DNA of 19,195 nt from CAYWHE01 sp964458125 (GTDB taxonomy: Bacteria; Bacteroidota; Bacteroidia; AKYH767-A; OLB10), in contig CAYWHE010000063.1 in assembly GCA_964458125.1 (NCBI GenBank), forward strand, positions 1 to 19,195, given 5' to 3'. Shown here one piece after another: positions 1-8,195 of this stretch (position 1 is the stretch's first letter; every line of letters starts with the position of its first letter). The position numbers and the translations under genes were made by a program. Below the pieces are notes generated by a model, which made no database searches, was not told the DNA's origin, and saw nothing but the letters and a program-made list of their open reading frames with translations.

Positions 1-2
1 GC

Positions 3-38
3 CCGGAACAGCCAGGCATTAAAAATATAAAATCATGA
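3..38 (+). CDS. Possible 3' end of an upstream gene
   Basis: The third reading frame is open from the first complete codon of the window and ends in a TGA that shares four bases with the ATG of the next gene (ATGA overlap). It would encode a tail ending PEQPGIKNIKS. This overlap is typical of translationally coupled genes, so an upstream gene in the same operon may end here. The piece is far too short to identify. Frame 1 is also open from base 1 to a TAA at 28-30 and is an alternative end for the upstream gene. Confidence 0.3.
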   Translation, partial: PEQPGIKNIKS

Positions 39-1087
39 GAGTACTGTTAACTACGAATATGATCCCATCTCCGCAGAAACCCTATGGCGGCATATTCGTC
101 ATTAATCAATACAAAGTGCTGAAGAAGGATCAGCGGATTGAGCAACTGGATCTGTTCGGCATTGACCGGACCTTTACCAGGTTTATTGGAAGTGTCCTTA
201 AATATTCCAAAGGCTTTCTCCGGTTCCTTCCTTATTTTTTCAGGAAGTACGACCTCATCCATGTTCATTATTTCTATCCTTTCAGCTTGCTTGCCGCAGC
301 CTATAAAATGCTGCATCCCAAAACCGTATTTATGGCCACCATTCACGGAACCGATGTCACCCGGCAGATCACCAGCAAGCGGAACCGGTACATCTTTTCG
401 AAGGCTGCCCGGCGCCTGGATTACCTCATTGCCGTGGGCAAGGATATCGGGGATGAAGCCGAGCAAAAACTCAGCCGGAAGGTGGACCTGATTTTAAGCG
501 CTGGAGTGGATGATACCACCTTTTATCCCGTGCCCGGAACCGCGAAAAAATATGATTTTGTTTTTGCCGGCTCCTTCATCGAACGCAAGGGACTGGATAT
601 CTTGCTGGATGCCATTCAAAAAACGGATGTCACCGGGATGCGTTTTTGCTTCCTGGGTTCCGGTGAATTTCAAAACCGGATTGAAGAATTGTCGAAGACC
701 GTAACACTTGATTTATTTATAAATCTTACCCAGGACCGCATGCGGGAGGTCTTTAACGAATCGCGGTTCATCATCTTGCCGTCCAGGGAAGAGCCCTTCG
801 GACTGGTGATATCCGAAGCGCTGTATTGCGGAACCCCTGCAATCGTTGCCCCGATTGGCGGCCTGTTGGAACAGGTTCAGGACGGGTATAACGGCTTTGT
901 ATTACCCCAAAATTCGGCCGATGCCATTTCCCGTATGCTGGTGAAGGCCATGGACCTCACACCGGAAGCCTACCAGGCGATGGCGAAAAACGCCTCGGAA
1001 TCGAACCGGCAGCATTCCCTGAAACTGATCTGTGATAAACACGTGCTGTTGTACCAGGAACTCATCCGTAAAAAACATGTCCGATGA
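35..1087 (+). CDS. GT4-family glycosyltransferase (GT-B fold)
   Basis: A 350-residue cytoplasmic glycosyltransferase that probably adds a sugar from a nucleotide-sugar donor to a lipid-linked glycan. The N-terminal half has the glycine-rich GGIF start (residues 18-21) and an HGTD motif (104-107), as in the acceptor domain of GT4 enzymes. The C-terminal half has AGSFIERKG (178-186), a donor-side motif, and the EPFGLVISE signature (253-261), whose two glutamates form the EX7E motif of retaining GT4 enzymes. CGTP (265-268) follows, also usual. Length is normal and there are no membrane segments. It may be coupled to an upstream gene by an ATGA overlap and is followed on the same strand by two sulfotransferases. 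The sugar specificity cannot be read from sequence. Confidence 0.9.
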   Translation: MRVLLTTNMIPSPQKPYGGIFVINQYKVLKKDQRIEQLDLFGIDRTFTRFIGSVLKYSKGFLRFLPYFFRKYDLIHVHYFYPFSLLAAAYKMLHPKTVFMATIHGTDVTRQITSKRNRYIFSKAARRLDYLIAVGKDIGDEAEQKLSRKVDLILSAGVDDTTFYPVPGTAKKYDFVFAGSFIERKGLDILLDAIQKTDVTGMRFCFLGSGEFQNRIEELSKTVTLDLFINLTQDRMREVFNESRFIILPSREEPFGLVISEALYCGTPAIVAPIGGLLEQVQDGYNGFVLPQNSADAISRMLVKAMDLTPEAYQAMAKNASESNRQHSLKLICDKHVLLYQELIRKKHVR

Positions 1088-1210
1088 AAACATACCTGAA
1101 AGGAAACCAGAAGAAATTTATTACGTATAGGTTTATTTAGCTGTTGATGGATGAAATTTATAAAATTGCCGATTTCCTTGCCAGGCCCGGTAACAATAAC
1201 TGAATAACCC

Positions 1211-2218
1211 ATGAAGGAATCGTTTACCGGACCCTTGTTTATCGTTGGCATGCCCCGAAGCGGGACCAAATTGCTGCGGGATCTGCTCAACCAGCATCCC
1301 CGGATCAGCATCCCTGATGTGGAGTCACACTTCCTGCCCGGTATGGTGATGAAATTTGGTGAGCAACTGGCCATAAAAACCACGGAAGACAAGGCACGTT
1401 TTTTCGATGAATTTAAAACCACCGCATTTTATTTTAACAATGTCAATAAAGGCCGTCCCTTCAGCAGGGATGAATTTATCAGTCAGTGTGATTTTACAGA
1501 CTGGAATTCCGTTTTCCGGTTCATTGCCATTCATTACAGCAAGAATAATTTCAGTCCCGATGTGATCTGGGGTGACAAAACCCCGCGTTACCTGAAGAGT
1601 GTGCCCTTGCTGAAAAGGGTTTTCCCGGCAGCGCGGTTCATCCACATCATCCGTGATCCACGCGATTATTGCCTTTCACAAAGGAAGATCTGGAACAAAA
1701 ATATATTCCGGGCAGCCGATAACTGGAATACCGTGATGAGTAAGGCCATTGCCTACAGCAGAATGCCCGGAACAGATTACCTCGAAGTATATTATGAAGA
1801 ACTGACCATTCATCCCAGGAAGGTGCTGACCGGGATTTGCGAATTCCTTGGAATCCAGTTCGTGGATGACATGCTGACCATTAAAAAGTCGCATGAGTTC
1901 CATGGGGATGCCAGGGGTTCAACGGAAATCCTTGTCAATTCAAAAAAGTACCTGACCGAATTAAGCGATGCCGAAGTGAGCAGGATTGAAAGCCTTACCC
2001 AGCCGGCCATCACGCACTTCGGCTATGAACTTTTACACCAGGTGAAACCATCGCGACTTTCCAGAGGGGAGGAGCTGGCTTACCAGGTAAGTGATTTATG
2101 GAAGACGTACCGGTTTTATGTCAGGGATTACGGGTTGCTGAAGGCCGGATCCTATGTGTATAAGCTGATTAAAAATAATATTCGTCCTGCAGAAAAGACA
2201 ACTTCGCATCCATCATGA
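1211..2218 (+). CDS. Sulfotransferase family protein (PRSGT type)
   Basis: A 335-residue protein of the PAPS-dependent sulfotransferase fold, expected to move a sulfuryl group from PAPS to a hydroxyl of a glycan or other acceptor in the cytoplasm. The 5'-phosphosulfate loop is VGMPRSGTKLL at residues 12-22. GDKTPRY (121-127) lies where this family keeps its conserved segment before the 3'-phosphate site, and the 3'-phosphate motif is RDPRDYCLSQ (148-157). YEEL (195-198) is also common in the family. The start places the P-loop at the usual distance from the N-terminus. It sits 123 bases after the GT4 gene and 75 bases before a second sulfotransferase. The C-terminal 60 residues are basic and aromatic and may bind the acceptor or membrane. 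The acceptor is unknown; some relatives modify lipids or proteins. Confidence 0.85.
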   Translation: MKESFTGPLFIVGMPRSGTKLLRDLLNQHPRISIPDVESHFLPGMVMKFGEQLAIKTTEDKARFFDEFKTTAFYFNNVNKGRPFSRDEFISQCDFTDWNSVFRFIAIHYSKNNFSPDVIWGDKTPRYLKSVPLLKRVFPAARFIHIIRDPRDYCLSQRKIWNKNIFRAADNWNTVMSKAIAYSRMPGTDYLEVYYEELTIHPRKVLTGICEFLGIQFVDDMLTIKKSHEFHGDARGSTEILVNSKKYLTELSDAEVSRIESLTQPAITHFGYELLHQVKPSRLSRGEELAYQVSDLWKTYRFYVRDYGLLKAGSYVYKLIKNNIRPAEKTTSHPS

Positions 2219-2293
2219 TCCGGACGCCAATCCATTTTTCACACGTAAGAATAATGTTGAAAAAGACAGGTTACCGGGTATTGTTTGCATTCA

Positions 2294-3163
2294 ATGAATA
2301 AAATTATTTACATCATGGGGGCCGGCCGAAGTGGCACCACATTGCTGGACACCATCCTGGGCAATAATCCGGGCATATTCAGCGCGGGGGAGCTGAACCG
2401 GTTTCCGAAATACTATGGCACACCGTTGCTGGTGGAGGATGACAGCCCTACGGCCCGGTTTTGGGGCTCCTTTAAATCGAAATTTCCCGTGGAAATGCAG
2501 GCCGACAGGTTCAGGACCATGCACCAGATTTGTCATTCCTTTGAGTACCACAGCAATTTCTATAAGCTATGGGTGCCGGTCGGACGCAGGCAACTGCCGG
2601 CATACCAGGAGTACCTGAAGAATTTTTTTACGTATCTTCAATCCCTGACCGATGCCCCGGTCATCGTGGATTCTTCCAAGTACCCGTTGCGGGGATATTA
2701 CCTGGCCAGATTTCTGCCTGTCGAGGTGACTTTTATCTATATCCGGAGAAACCCGATGGACGTGGTCAGGTCTTTTGCCAAAAAAGGCATAGAACAACCC
2801 AGTCAGGGTTGGCTCAGCGCCAATATCTACATGTTTATTGTCAACAGCCTGTGCCTGGCCATTCTCCGGTTACTGAACAGGAACCATAAAATGGTATCCA
2901 TACGTTACCATGACCTGGTTGCTGATCCGGAAACCACCCTGACGGTCATTGGTAAAGCGCTGGATATTAAACTGGATCAGTCAATTCATCTTGCCCGGTC
3001 CGGAGGCCCTTTCCAAAAAGGGATGTTGTTTGACGGTAACCGGATCCGGCTGGAGAAGGAAATCCGGCTGCACCCGGTAACAGGTGAATCAAAACCGCAG
3101 GGGTTGCAGGATTACCTGACCCTGTTGTTTCAGCGGATGTGGTGGAAACAGAAGAGCAACTGA
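2294..3163 (+). CDS. Sulfotransferase family protein (GRSGT type)
   Basis: A 289-residue sulfotransferase. The P-loop is GAGRSGTTLL at residues 9-18 and DSSKYP (126-131) corresponds to the conserved segment before the 3'-phosphate site. RRNPMDVVRS (151-160) is the 3'-phosphate motif, with Arg-Asn-Pro instead of the common Arg-Asp-Pro. The reading frame extends three codons upstream to a TTG at 2285, but ATG at 2294 is the better start: it puts the P-loop right at the N-terminus, as in relatives. It resembles the preceding sulfotransferase in motif style (RSGT) but is clearly divergent along its length, so a recent duplication is unlikely. It probably acts on the same glycan or glycolipid, at a different position or residue; this is inferred from context. 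Confidence 0.82.
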   Translation: MNKIIYIMGAGRSGTTLLDTILGNNPGIFSAGELNRFPKYYGTPLLVEDDSPTARFWGSFKSKFPVEMQADRFRTMHQICHSFEYHSNFYKLWVPVGRRQLPAYQEYLKNFFTYLQSLTDAPVIVDSSKYPLRGYYLARFLPVEVTFIYIRRNPMDVVRSFAKKGIEQPSQGWLSANIYMFIVNSLCLAILRLLNRNHKMVSIRYHDLVADPETTLTVIGKALDIKLDQSIHLARSGGPFQKGMLFDGNRIRLEKEIRLHPVTGESKPQGLQDYLTLLFQRMWWKQKSN

Positions 3164-3270
3164 TCCCTCTTTTTACAGGCATCCTTCCCGTTATGGGCGA
3201 TCCGGACCGCATGATCGTAAATTTCCCTTTTCCGCCATCGTCCATCATGTTTCACCACCAAAATAATAAA

Positions 3271-3278
3271 TACATTTG
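3271..3278 (+). promoter_or_regulatory. Promoter -7 box for the WecG/TagA gene
   Basis: TACATTTG matches the Bacteroidota TAnnTTTG -7 element exactly. It lies 12 bases before ATG 3291. No good -33 TTG is seen at the usual spacing, only TTTC at 3250-3253. If active, the transcript would start around 3283-3286, giving the downstream gene a very short leader. Confidence 0.5.
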
Positions 3279-3290
3279 CATCCGGTGAAA

Positions 3291-4046
3291 ATGATGAAGG
3301 ACATTCGCTTAATGGGTATCAGAATTGACAATGTAACCATGGAGGAAACATTGTCAAAGGTTGAAGAACTCCTGCTGCTCAGGAAAAACGCCTTTGTCAT
3401 TACTCCTAATGTCAATCATGTTGTCAAGGTCCAGCATGATCCTGAATTCAAAGAAGTTTACGACCATGCCGACCTCGTTTTGGTGGATGGCATGCCCCTG
3501 CTTTGGGCTGCCAATATGCTTAAAAAACCCCTCCGGGAGAAGGTTTCCGGATCTGATTTATTTCCCCTTTTGTGCCGGCGCTGCGAGGAAAAGGGGTATT
3601 CCGTTTTTTTAATGGGAGGGATCACTCCCTCCATCATCCAGGATACGGTTAAAAAACTGCACATTGATTTTCCCAGACTGAAAATTGCCGGGTTTGAATC
3701 ACCTGTTTTCGGGTTTGACCAGGACGAGGTGGAAAGCAGGCGGATTGCACAGAAAATAAAGGACTCCAGGGCAGATATACTGTTTGTTGGAGTTGGCGCA
3801 CCCAAGCAGGAGAAGTGGATTTACCGGTACAAGGACTTTTACCAGGCCGGTGTATCACTCGCTGTGGGGGCTGCCTTTAATTTTTACCTGGGCTATACTA
3901 AAAGGGCACCTAAATGGATGCAAAAAAACGGGCTGGAATGGCTGTACCGCTTTGCTCAGGAGCCTCGAAGGCTCTTTAAACGGGTAGTCATCGAAAACTC
4001 TGAATTTTTCAAGCTCTTTTTAAAGGAGCTGAGGTCAAAAAACTGA
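3291..4046 (+). CDS. WecG/TagA/CpsF-family glycosyltransferase (GT26)
   Basis: A 251-residue transferase of the GT26 family, whose known members add an N-acetylmannosamine-type or related sugar to undecaprenyl-diphosphate-linked GlcNAc, as in enterobacterial common antigen and wall teichoic acid assembly. Seen here in order are TPNVNHV (38-44), DGMPLLWAAN (66-75) with the Asp that corresponds to the catalytic Asp of TagA, GVGAPKQEKW (167-176), and a long conserved tail with NFYLGYTKRAPKWM (197-210). The C-terminal basic region is the part that anchors TagA to the membrane. The frame extends to a TTG at 3276, but that codon lies inside the promoter box, so ATG 3291 or 3294 is more likely. ATG 3312 is also possible and leaves a longer leader. 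Its presence marks the locus as one that builds a polyprenyl-linked glycan. Confidence 0.9.
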   Translation: MMKDIRLMGIRIDNVTMEETLSKVEELLLLRKNAFVITPNVNHVVKVQHDPEFKEVYDHADLVLVDGMPLLWAANMLKKPLREKVSGSDLFPLLCRRCEEKGYSVFLMGGITPSIIQDTVKKLHIDFPRLKIAGFESPVFGFDQDEVESRRIAQKIKDSRADILFVGVGAPKQEKWIYRYKDFYQAGVSLAVGAAFNFYLGYTKRAPKWMQKNGLEWLYRFAQEPRRLFKRVVIENSEFFKLFLKELRSKN

Positions 4047-4086
4047 CCGGATAGCTTTCCTGAAACCTGTATGAGACGGGCCCGGG

Positions 4087-5448
4087 TCAGAAATCATCCA
4101 TGCCCGGAATACCGCAGCTGCCAAAATCAACCGGCCTGTTTAAAATTTCAAGCAACTGTTTGTATTCATACCGGGGGCAGCCTTTGGCATTAAAGAGGCC
4201 GGAACTGACTCTTCCACGTTCATCAGCCTCATCCTTCCGGGTTTTCAGGTTGAAAAAATAAATGCCCGCCATTTTGTTTTGCCCGGCATATTGGATGATA
4301 TCAGTCACTTTTTCCTGGAAGAGATTCTGTTTCCTGTATCCCGGCTTTTTTCCCGTTCCCCTGAGATTTTTAAGGGTCATGAAGGCCGATACATGCATGC
4401 CGGTGATCCAGGCGCCTTCGGGAAGTTGCGCAAGCTTTATATCCGCGGCCCGGGAATCTTTCCCGGCTTCACCACTGCCCTTGACGGGGTACCAGTTAAA
4501 GGAAAAAGGAAAATGATTCAGTGTCGGGTTGGTTTTATAATTTTTAGCCAGTTTCCAATATTCCTTATGTTGATCCGTAGCCGCATCCCCGTTTAAAACC
4601 AGATTGGATGTAAAGGCTGGCCCAAGTATGTCCCGGTCGGCAATGCCATAAGCCGGGTTTTTCAATACTTCAATATTCGCTGCCAGCAATTGTTCAAATT
4701 CGCTGTAGGTGCCCCAGAAGGACTTTTCCGAATTGGGCTCATCAAAAAGCTGGAATTGCATGTGGGGCAACAATCCTTCAGCTTTCAGGGCATCCATAAA
4801 CTGTTTCAGGCGCTTTTTATGTTCTGTCAATCCTCCGTCATCATCACTGCCGTTTTTATCCCTCCCGGGAAAATAACGGTATACCCACCGGTTTGAAGGA
4901 TCGGTATCCCCGTTGACAAAAGGCGATCCGTTGAGGGTCAGCAACACGTTGAAACCGCGCTCCGTGAGCAGTTTTACGGCCTGTACAGACAAAGCCGGGA
5001 AGTTTTTCATATAGCCGCGGGCAAAAGGTTCCATCATGTGCAAATAACGAAATCCGTCCTTTTTCACCTGGGTTAAAGCCTTGTCGGCTTCCGGGGTAAT
5101 GACCACAGATTTGCCCTGGATATCAAACACAATATCCATAAAACCGATGGTAATACCGAAAATCAGGGATTCATTTCCGGTGGGTTGGCTGGTCGTGGAA
5201 ACGGTAGCCGGAGATTTTACACTTCGGGACGGTCCCTGCGTTGCGGGTCCGGCATCAGTTGCTGAACTGCCGGGAACTGATGGTTCTTCCAACGTTACCT
5301 GGTTTTCCAAACGACGGACAGGCTCCTCTCTGGCTGGAAAGAGAGCATCTGTTTTAAATAGTACTACCAGGACAACAGACAATAGCGCCATAGTCAGAAG
5401 CCATCCGGCCAACGGCATCCGGAACGGTATGGACTTGTTGGTTTTCAT
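4087..5448 (-). CDS. Membrane-anchored glycoside-hydrolase-like protein
   Basis: A 453-residue protein with a basic N-terminus and one hydrophobic segment (about residues 11-31). A Ser/Thr/Pro-rich linker follows (about 40-95), then a domain of about 350 residues. The domain looks like a TIM-barrel glycosidase: HMM-EPFARGY (137-146), LTLNGSPF (171-178) and FQLFDEPN (232-239). DEPN resembles the Asn-Glu-Pro acid/base motif of clan GH-A enzymes (GH39, GH5), which would make Glu237 the proton donor. A second catalytic Glu near the expected seventh strand (WITGMHVSAFM, 347-357) is not visible. ATG 5448 was chosen over ATG 5481 because a -7-like box at 5490-5497 would leave the upper ATG with almost no leader. 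It faces the WecG-type gene convergently and may trim or regulate the surface glycan from the periplasm. No specific family could be assigned. Confidence 0.72.
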   Translation of the reverse strand: MKTNKSIPFRMPLAGWLLTMALLSVVLVVLFKTDALFPAREEPVRRLENQVTLEEPSVPGSSATDAGPATQGPSRSVKSPATVSTTSQPTGNESLIFGITIGFMDIVFDIQGKSVVITPEADKALTQVKKDGFRYLHMMEPFARGYMKNFPALSVQAVKLLTERGFNVLLTLNGSPFVNGDTDPSNRWVYRYFPGRDKNGSDDDGGLTEHKKRLKQFMDALKAEGLLPHMQFQLFDEPNSEKSFWGTYSEFEQLLAANIEVLKNPAYGIADRDILGPAFTSNLVLNGDAATDQHKEYWKLAKNYKTNPTLNHFPFSFNWYPVKGSGEAGKDSRAADIKLAQLPEGAWITGMHVSAFMTLKNLRGTGKKPGYRKQNLFQEKVTDIIQYAGQNKMAGIYFFNLKTRKDEADERGRVSSGLFNAKGCPRYEYKQLLEILNRPVDFGSCGIPGMDDF

Positions 5449-5489
5449 GTTTATGTATATAAATTTTGCGTTCTCATGCATTTATCCTG

Positions 5490-5497
5490 TAAAGATA
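5490..5497 (-). promoter_or_regulatory. Possible -7 box for the glycosidase-like gene
   Basis: On the minus strand this reads TATCTTTA, one base off TAnnTTTG. It lies 41 bases before ATG 5448. No matching -33 TTG was found at 19-21 bases upstream, so support is moderate. It is about 85 bases from a perfect box that points the other way. Confidence 0.35.
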
Positions 5498-5580
5498 ACA
5501 TTCCTTCATAAATTTCGTATCGTCTTTTCCACGGGAATCAGGATATGAAATAGCCGGGTATATCGGTTTCCGGATGTATG

Positions 5581-5588
5581 TATCTTTG
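5581..5588 (+). promoter_or_regulatory. Promoter -7 box for the third sulfotransferase
   Basis: TATCTTTG matches TAnnTTTG exactly and lies 60 bases before ATG 5649, giving a leader of roughly 50 bases. No clear -33 TTG is visible. Confidence 0.5.
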
Positions 5589-5648
5589 CAGGCTGGTTGT
5601 GAACCTCAACGGGTAATTCCCGGCCTGTTCAAAAACTGATTAACCTAT

Positions 5649-6530
5649 ATGGTATTGCCAAACTTCATTTGCCCGGGTGCCGCCAAAGCCGGAACCACCA
5701 GCCTGTATGAAATACTTGTTCAGCACCCGGATGTATACTTGTCCAGGGTAAACAAGGAAGCCCATTTTTTTGATTACGAGGATCACTACAGCAGGGGACT
5801 GGAATGGTACAGCCGGACGTTTTTCGGAGATTATAGCGGGCAACCCGTCATCGGTGACATCACCCCGCTTTACATGTATCTCCCGCAGGCGGTGGAAAGA
5901 ATTTACAAGGACCTCGGCCCCGGCCTCAGGTTTATTTTTATGCTGCGCGATCCGGTAGAAAGGGCTTATTCCCAGTATAAGTTTAATGTGAAAAGGGGGT
6001 ATGAAAGGGAAACCTTTGAAAATGCCCTTCATCTGGAACCTGAGCGCCTGCAAAAGGATTTTTTCAGCCGGGTTCATTACAGTTACATAGACCGGGGTCT
6101 GTATCGGAAACAAATCAGGTTGTTTACCGAGCGATGGCCTCGGGAGCAGATGTTGTTTATTACGTTTGAGGACGACTTTCTCAAAAACAAGGAGCGGACC
6201 CTCTCGTCCGTGCTTGATTTTCTCGGACTGGCCCCTGCCGGACTGGTCCTTGAAAAACACGCCAATGCTACGGCCATGCCCCGTTTCAGGTGGCTCAACG
6301 ATGTCATTTACCAACCGGGCGGCATCCGCAGCGTGGCCAAAAGGCTGGTCCCCTCCTATGAACTGAGGCGGAAGATATTCCGTTATATACGCAGTAAAAA
6401 CGACAGGCCCTTTGTCTTTGAAAAAACCGATCCTGTTCTGCGGCAGAACCTGGTGCGGGATCATTTCAAACAGGATATCCTCGGACTGCAGGAGTTCCTG
6501 GGTCGCGACCTGTCCTCCTGGCTGAAATAA
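5649..6530 (+). CDS. Sulfotransferase, heparan N-sulfotransferase-like type
   Basis: A 293-residue sulfotransferase of the KAGTTSL type, which in known members includes carbohydrate sulfotransferases such as the heparan sulfate enzymes. The P-loop PGAAKAGTTSL is at residues 9-19, with Lys13 in the position of the catalytic lysine. NKEAHFFD (35-42) is the second conserved block, containing the Glu-acidic position. LRDPVERAYSQY (99-110) is the 3'-phosphate motif. FEDDF (173-177) and VLDFLGL (188-194) fit the family's C-terminal half. It has no signal peptide, so it acts in the cytoplasm on a nucleotide-sugar-derived or lipid-linked glycan. It has its own promoter-like box and converges on the flippase gene with a five-base gap. 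Its sister gene at 8196 has the same motif layout. Confidence 0.88.
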   Translation: MVLPNFICPGAAKAGTTSLYEILVQHPDVYLSRVNKEAHFFDYEDHYSRGLEWYSRTFFGDYSGQPVIGDITPLYMYLPQAVERIYKDLGPGLRFIFMLRDPVERAYSQYKFNVKRGYERETFENALHLEPERLQKDFFSRVHYSYIDRGLYRKQIRLFTERWPREQMLFITFEDDFLKNKERTLSSVLDFLGLAPAGLVLEKHANATAMPRFRWLNDVIYQPGGIRSVAKRLVPSYELRRKIFRYIRSKNDRPFVFEKTDPVLRQNLVRDHFKQDILGLQEFLGRDLSSWLK

Positions 6531-6535
6531 AAAAA

Positions 6536-7996
6536 TCAGGATCCGGGAGATTTCCGGTTTTTAAGTTTGTCGAGAATAAAATCAAAGGACAGGGAATAAA
6601 ACCCGAGGTGTTTCTTCACATAATAAAAACTCACCAGGTTTTTCATGGACAGGCTGAAACCGGTGGCAATGGCTGCTCCTTCAATGCCATAAGGCGGGAT
6701 CAGCAGCACGTTCAGCACGAGGTTGACCAGGGTGGTGATGATCATCAGGTTTTGCATGAGCACTTCTTTCCCGGTCATGTTCAGGGTCAGGCCCACCAGC
6801 CCGGTGGAGGTGTTGATTACCTGGGCAACGGCCAGGATAATAAGCACCCAGCTTCCGGCTTCAAATTCTTTTCCGAACAGGCCCAGGATAAAACCCGGGA
6901 AAAGAATCATCAGCAGGGCCACAGGTATGGCAAAGGCCGAGACCATCAGGGTGGAATAGGTGAGCAGGTTTTTAAGCTGCCTGGTTTTTCCTTCCGTATA
7001 CAGGCTGACGATTTTCGGACCGGCAATGGCCGAATTGGCGGTAAGCATAAGCGTAGTTAGCATGGCGATGCGGGAAGCTGAAGCGTAAATACCGACATCG
7101 GCCGTGGTTTTATACATTCCGATCATGAAGGTATCCATCCAGTTCAGTAAAAACACGAGGGAATTGGTCATCATCATGGGCACCGACACTTTCAGCAGGG
7201 GAAGTGTTTCAATCAGGCGGGCCCCGCGAAACTTAAAAATGCGGGTATGCGGCAAACGGGCAATCAGGACCAGGGCCGCCAGCATCACCAGAAACCAGCT
7301 CACATCCCAGCACATCACCGGCAGCAGGCGGTCGGGCCATACAAACACCAGGGGAACAAAGAGCAGCAGGCAGAATAAATAATTGCCGAAATCCTGCAGC
7401 ATGGAAAATTCCCATACTTTTTTATGACCCCTCATATAGGCTGCGGCCATGTAGCTGAACGACATGGGAAAAATGGAAAGCAGGGACCATTGAATGACAG
7501 GTGTCAGAAAACCTTTTCCGAAAATGCCATCAGCGATAAGCGGTGCGGCAAAATAAAGGCCTATGCCCAAAAAAATGTTAACCACCAGAATGATCCAGGT
7601 GGTTTTCAGGAACAGGATGTTGGAGTAAACATTTTTGCCTTTCGTCCTGGCCTGGGCGATAAACCGGATGAGGGAATTTTGGAATCCCAGCCGGCTCACA
7701 ATGGCGATGATGCTGCATATGGCCATCATCAGGTTAAACTCCCCCACCGTGCCCGCTCCCATGTACCGGGCCATTACCCAGATGAGCATATAGGTGAAGA
7801 TCATCCCGAGGATCTTCAGGGCAAACGTCAGTCCGCTGCCTTTGGCCACGCTCATGGCCTCCTTGTTTCCAAGAACTTTTTTGACTGCTTTTTTAACCAA
7901 TGGATATTCCGGAACTGAACCTGCAAGATTACTTATTTTCTTTCGAAAAGTTGCTGAAAACAACGGCAATGTCTTGCAAATGATCAACAATTCCAT
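6536..7996 (-). CDS. Wzx-type polysaccharide flippase (MOP superfamily)
   Basis: A 486-residue integral membrane protein with about 12 hydrophobic segments between residues 57 and 460, fitting oligosaccharide flippases of the MOP superfamily. KGSGLTFALKILGMIFTYML (52-71) followed by ARYMGAGTVGEFNL (76-89) is the usual N-terminal signature, and GIEGAAIATGFSLSMKN (437-453) is the usual C-terminal one. Such proteins flip undecaprenyl-diphosphate-linked repeat units to the periplasm. The first 47 residues are longer than in many relatives; a start at Met48 (ATG at 7855) is possible, though the extension is basic and could be a cytoplasmic tail. It lies between two sulfotransferases that run in the opposite direction, so flipping probably follows sulfation, as inferred from context. 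Confidence 0.88.
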   Translation of the reverse strand: MELLIICKTLPLFSATFRKKISNLAGSVPEYPLVKKAVKKVLGNKEAMSVAKGSGLTFALKILGMIFTYMLIWVMARYMGAGTVGEFNLMMAICSIIAIVSRLGFQNSLIRFIAQARTKGKNVYSNILFLKTTWIILVVNIFLGIGLYFAAPLIADGIFGKGFLTPVIQWSLLSIFPMSFSYMAAAYMRGHKKVWEFSMLQDFGNYLFCLLLFVPLVFVWPDRLLPVMCWDVSWFLVMLAALVLIARLPHTRIFKFRGARLIETLPLLKVSVPMMMTNSLVFLLNWMDTFMIGMYKTTADVGIYASASRIAMLTTLMLTANSAIAGPKIVSLYTEGKTRQLKNLLTYSTLMVSAFAIPVALLMILFPGFILGLFGKEFEAGSWVLIILAVAQVINTSTGLVGLTLNMTGKEVLMQNLMIITTLVNLVLNVLLIPPYGIEGAAIATGFSLSMKNLVSFYYVKKHLGFYSLSFDFILDKLKNRKSPGS

Positions 7997-8061
7997 GCGA
8001 ATAAACAGCCGTAAACGAATCAGGTTAAGAAAGGAATTTCAGCCGGATACGGCGATATCCT

Positions 8062-8069
8062 TATATTTG
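8062..8069 (+). promoter_or_regulatory. Promoter -7 box for the fourth sulfotransferase
   Basis: TATATTTG matches TAnnTTTG exactly. It lies in the 199-base gap between the divergent flippase and sulfotransferase genes, 126 bases before ATG 8196, so the leader would be about 120 bases. The -33 region has TTTC at 8037-8040 rather than TTG. No box for the flippase was seen in the same gap. Confidence 0.45.
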
Positions 8070-8195
8070 CCAAACCCGGATGAAAAAACACGATTGTTTA
8101 CCTGTGCCCGAACCCCTTCCCCGCAGGCTGCGTAGAAGGACCGGTGGTGTTGAACCGGACATCCGGTCAGGCAGACAGGAAGCGGGGTGACTCAC

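Noticed and set aside
1128..1135. TAGGTTTA, a near -7 box before the first sulfotransferase
   Set aside because: One mismatch and no TTG at the proper distance; the gene may be expressed by read-through from the GT4 gene.
2285..2293. TTG start three codons upstream of the second sulfotransferase
   Set aside because: ATG 2294 fits the family N-terminus better and TTG starts are rare.
4043..4090. CTGACC...GGTCAG inverted repeat around the convergent stops of the WecG-type and glycosidase-like genes
   Set aside because: Stem is short, the loop is about 36 bases and no T-run follows on either strand; it arises partly from similar stop contexts.
6515..6549. Inverted repeat over the convergent stops of the third sulfotransferase and the flippase gene (possible two-way terminator)
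   Set aside because: Needs a G-T pair and a 3-base bulge, and lacks a clear T-run on the minus side; kept only as a weak possibility.
6608..7918. Several long plus-strand open frames across the flippase gene
   Set aside because: They overlap a clear 12-segment membrane protein on the other strand and have His/Gly/Gln-rich composition without any recognisable motif; shadows.
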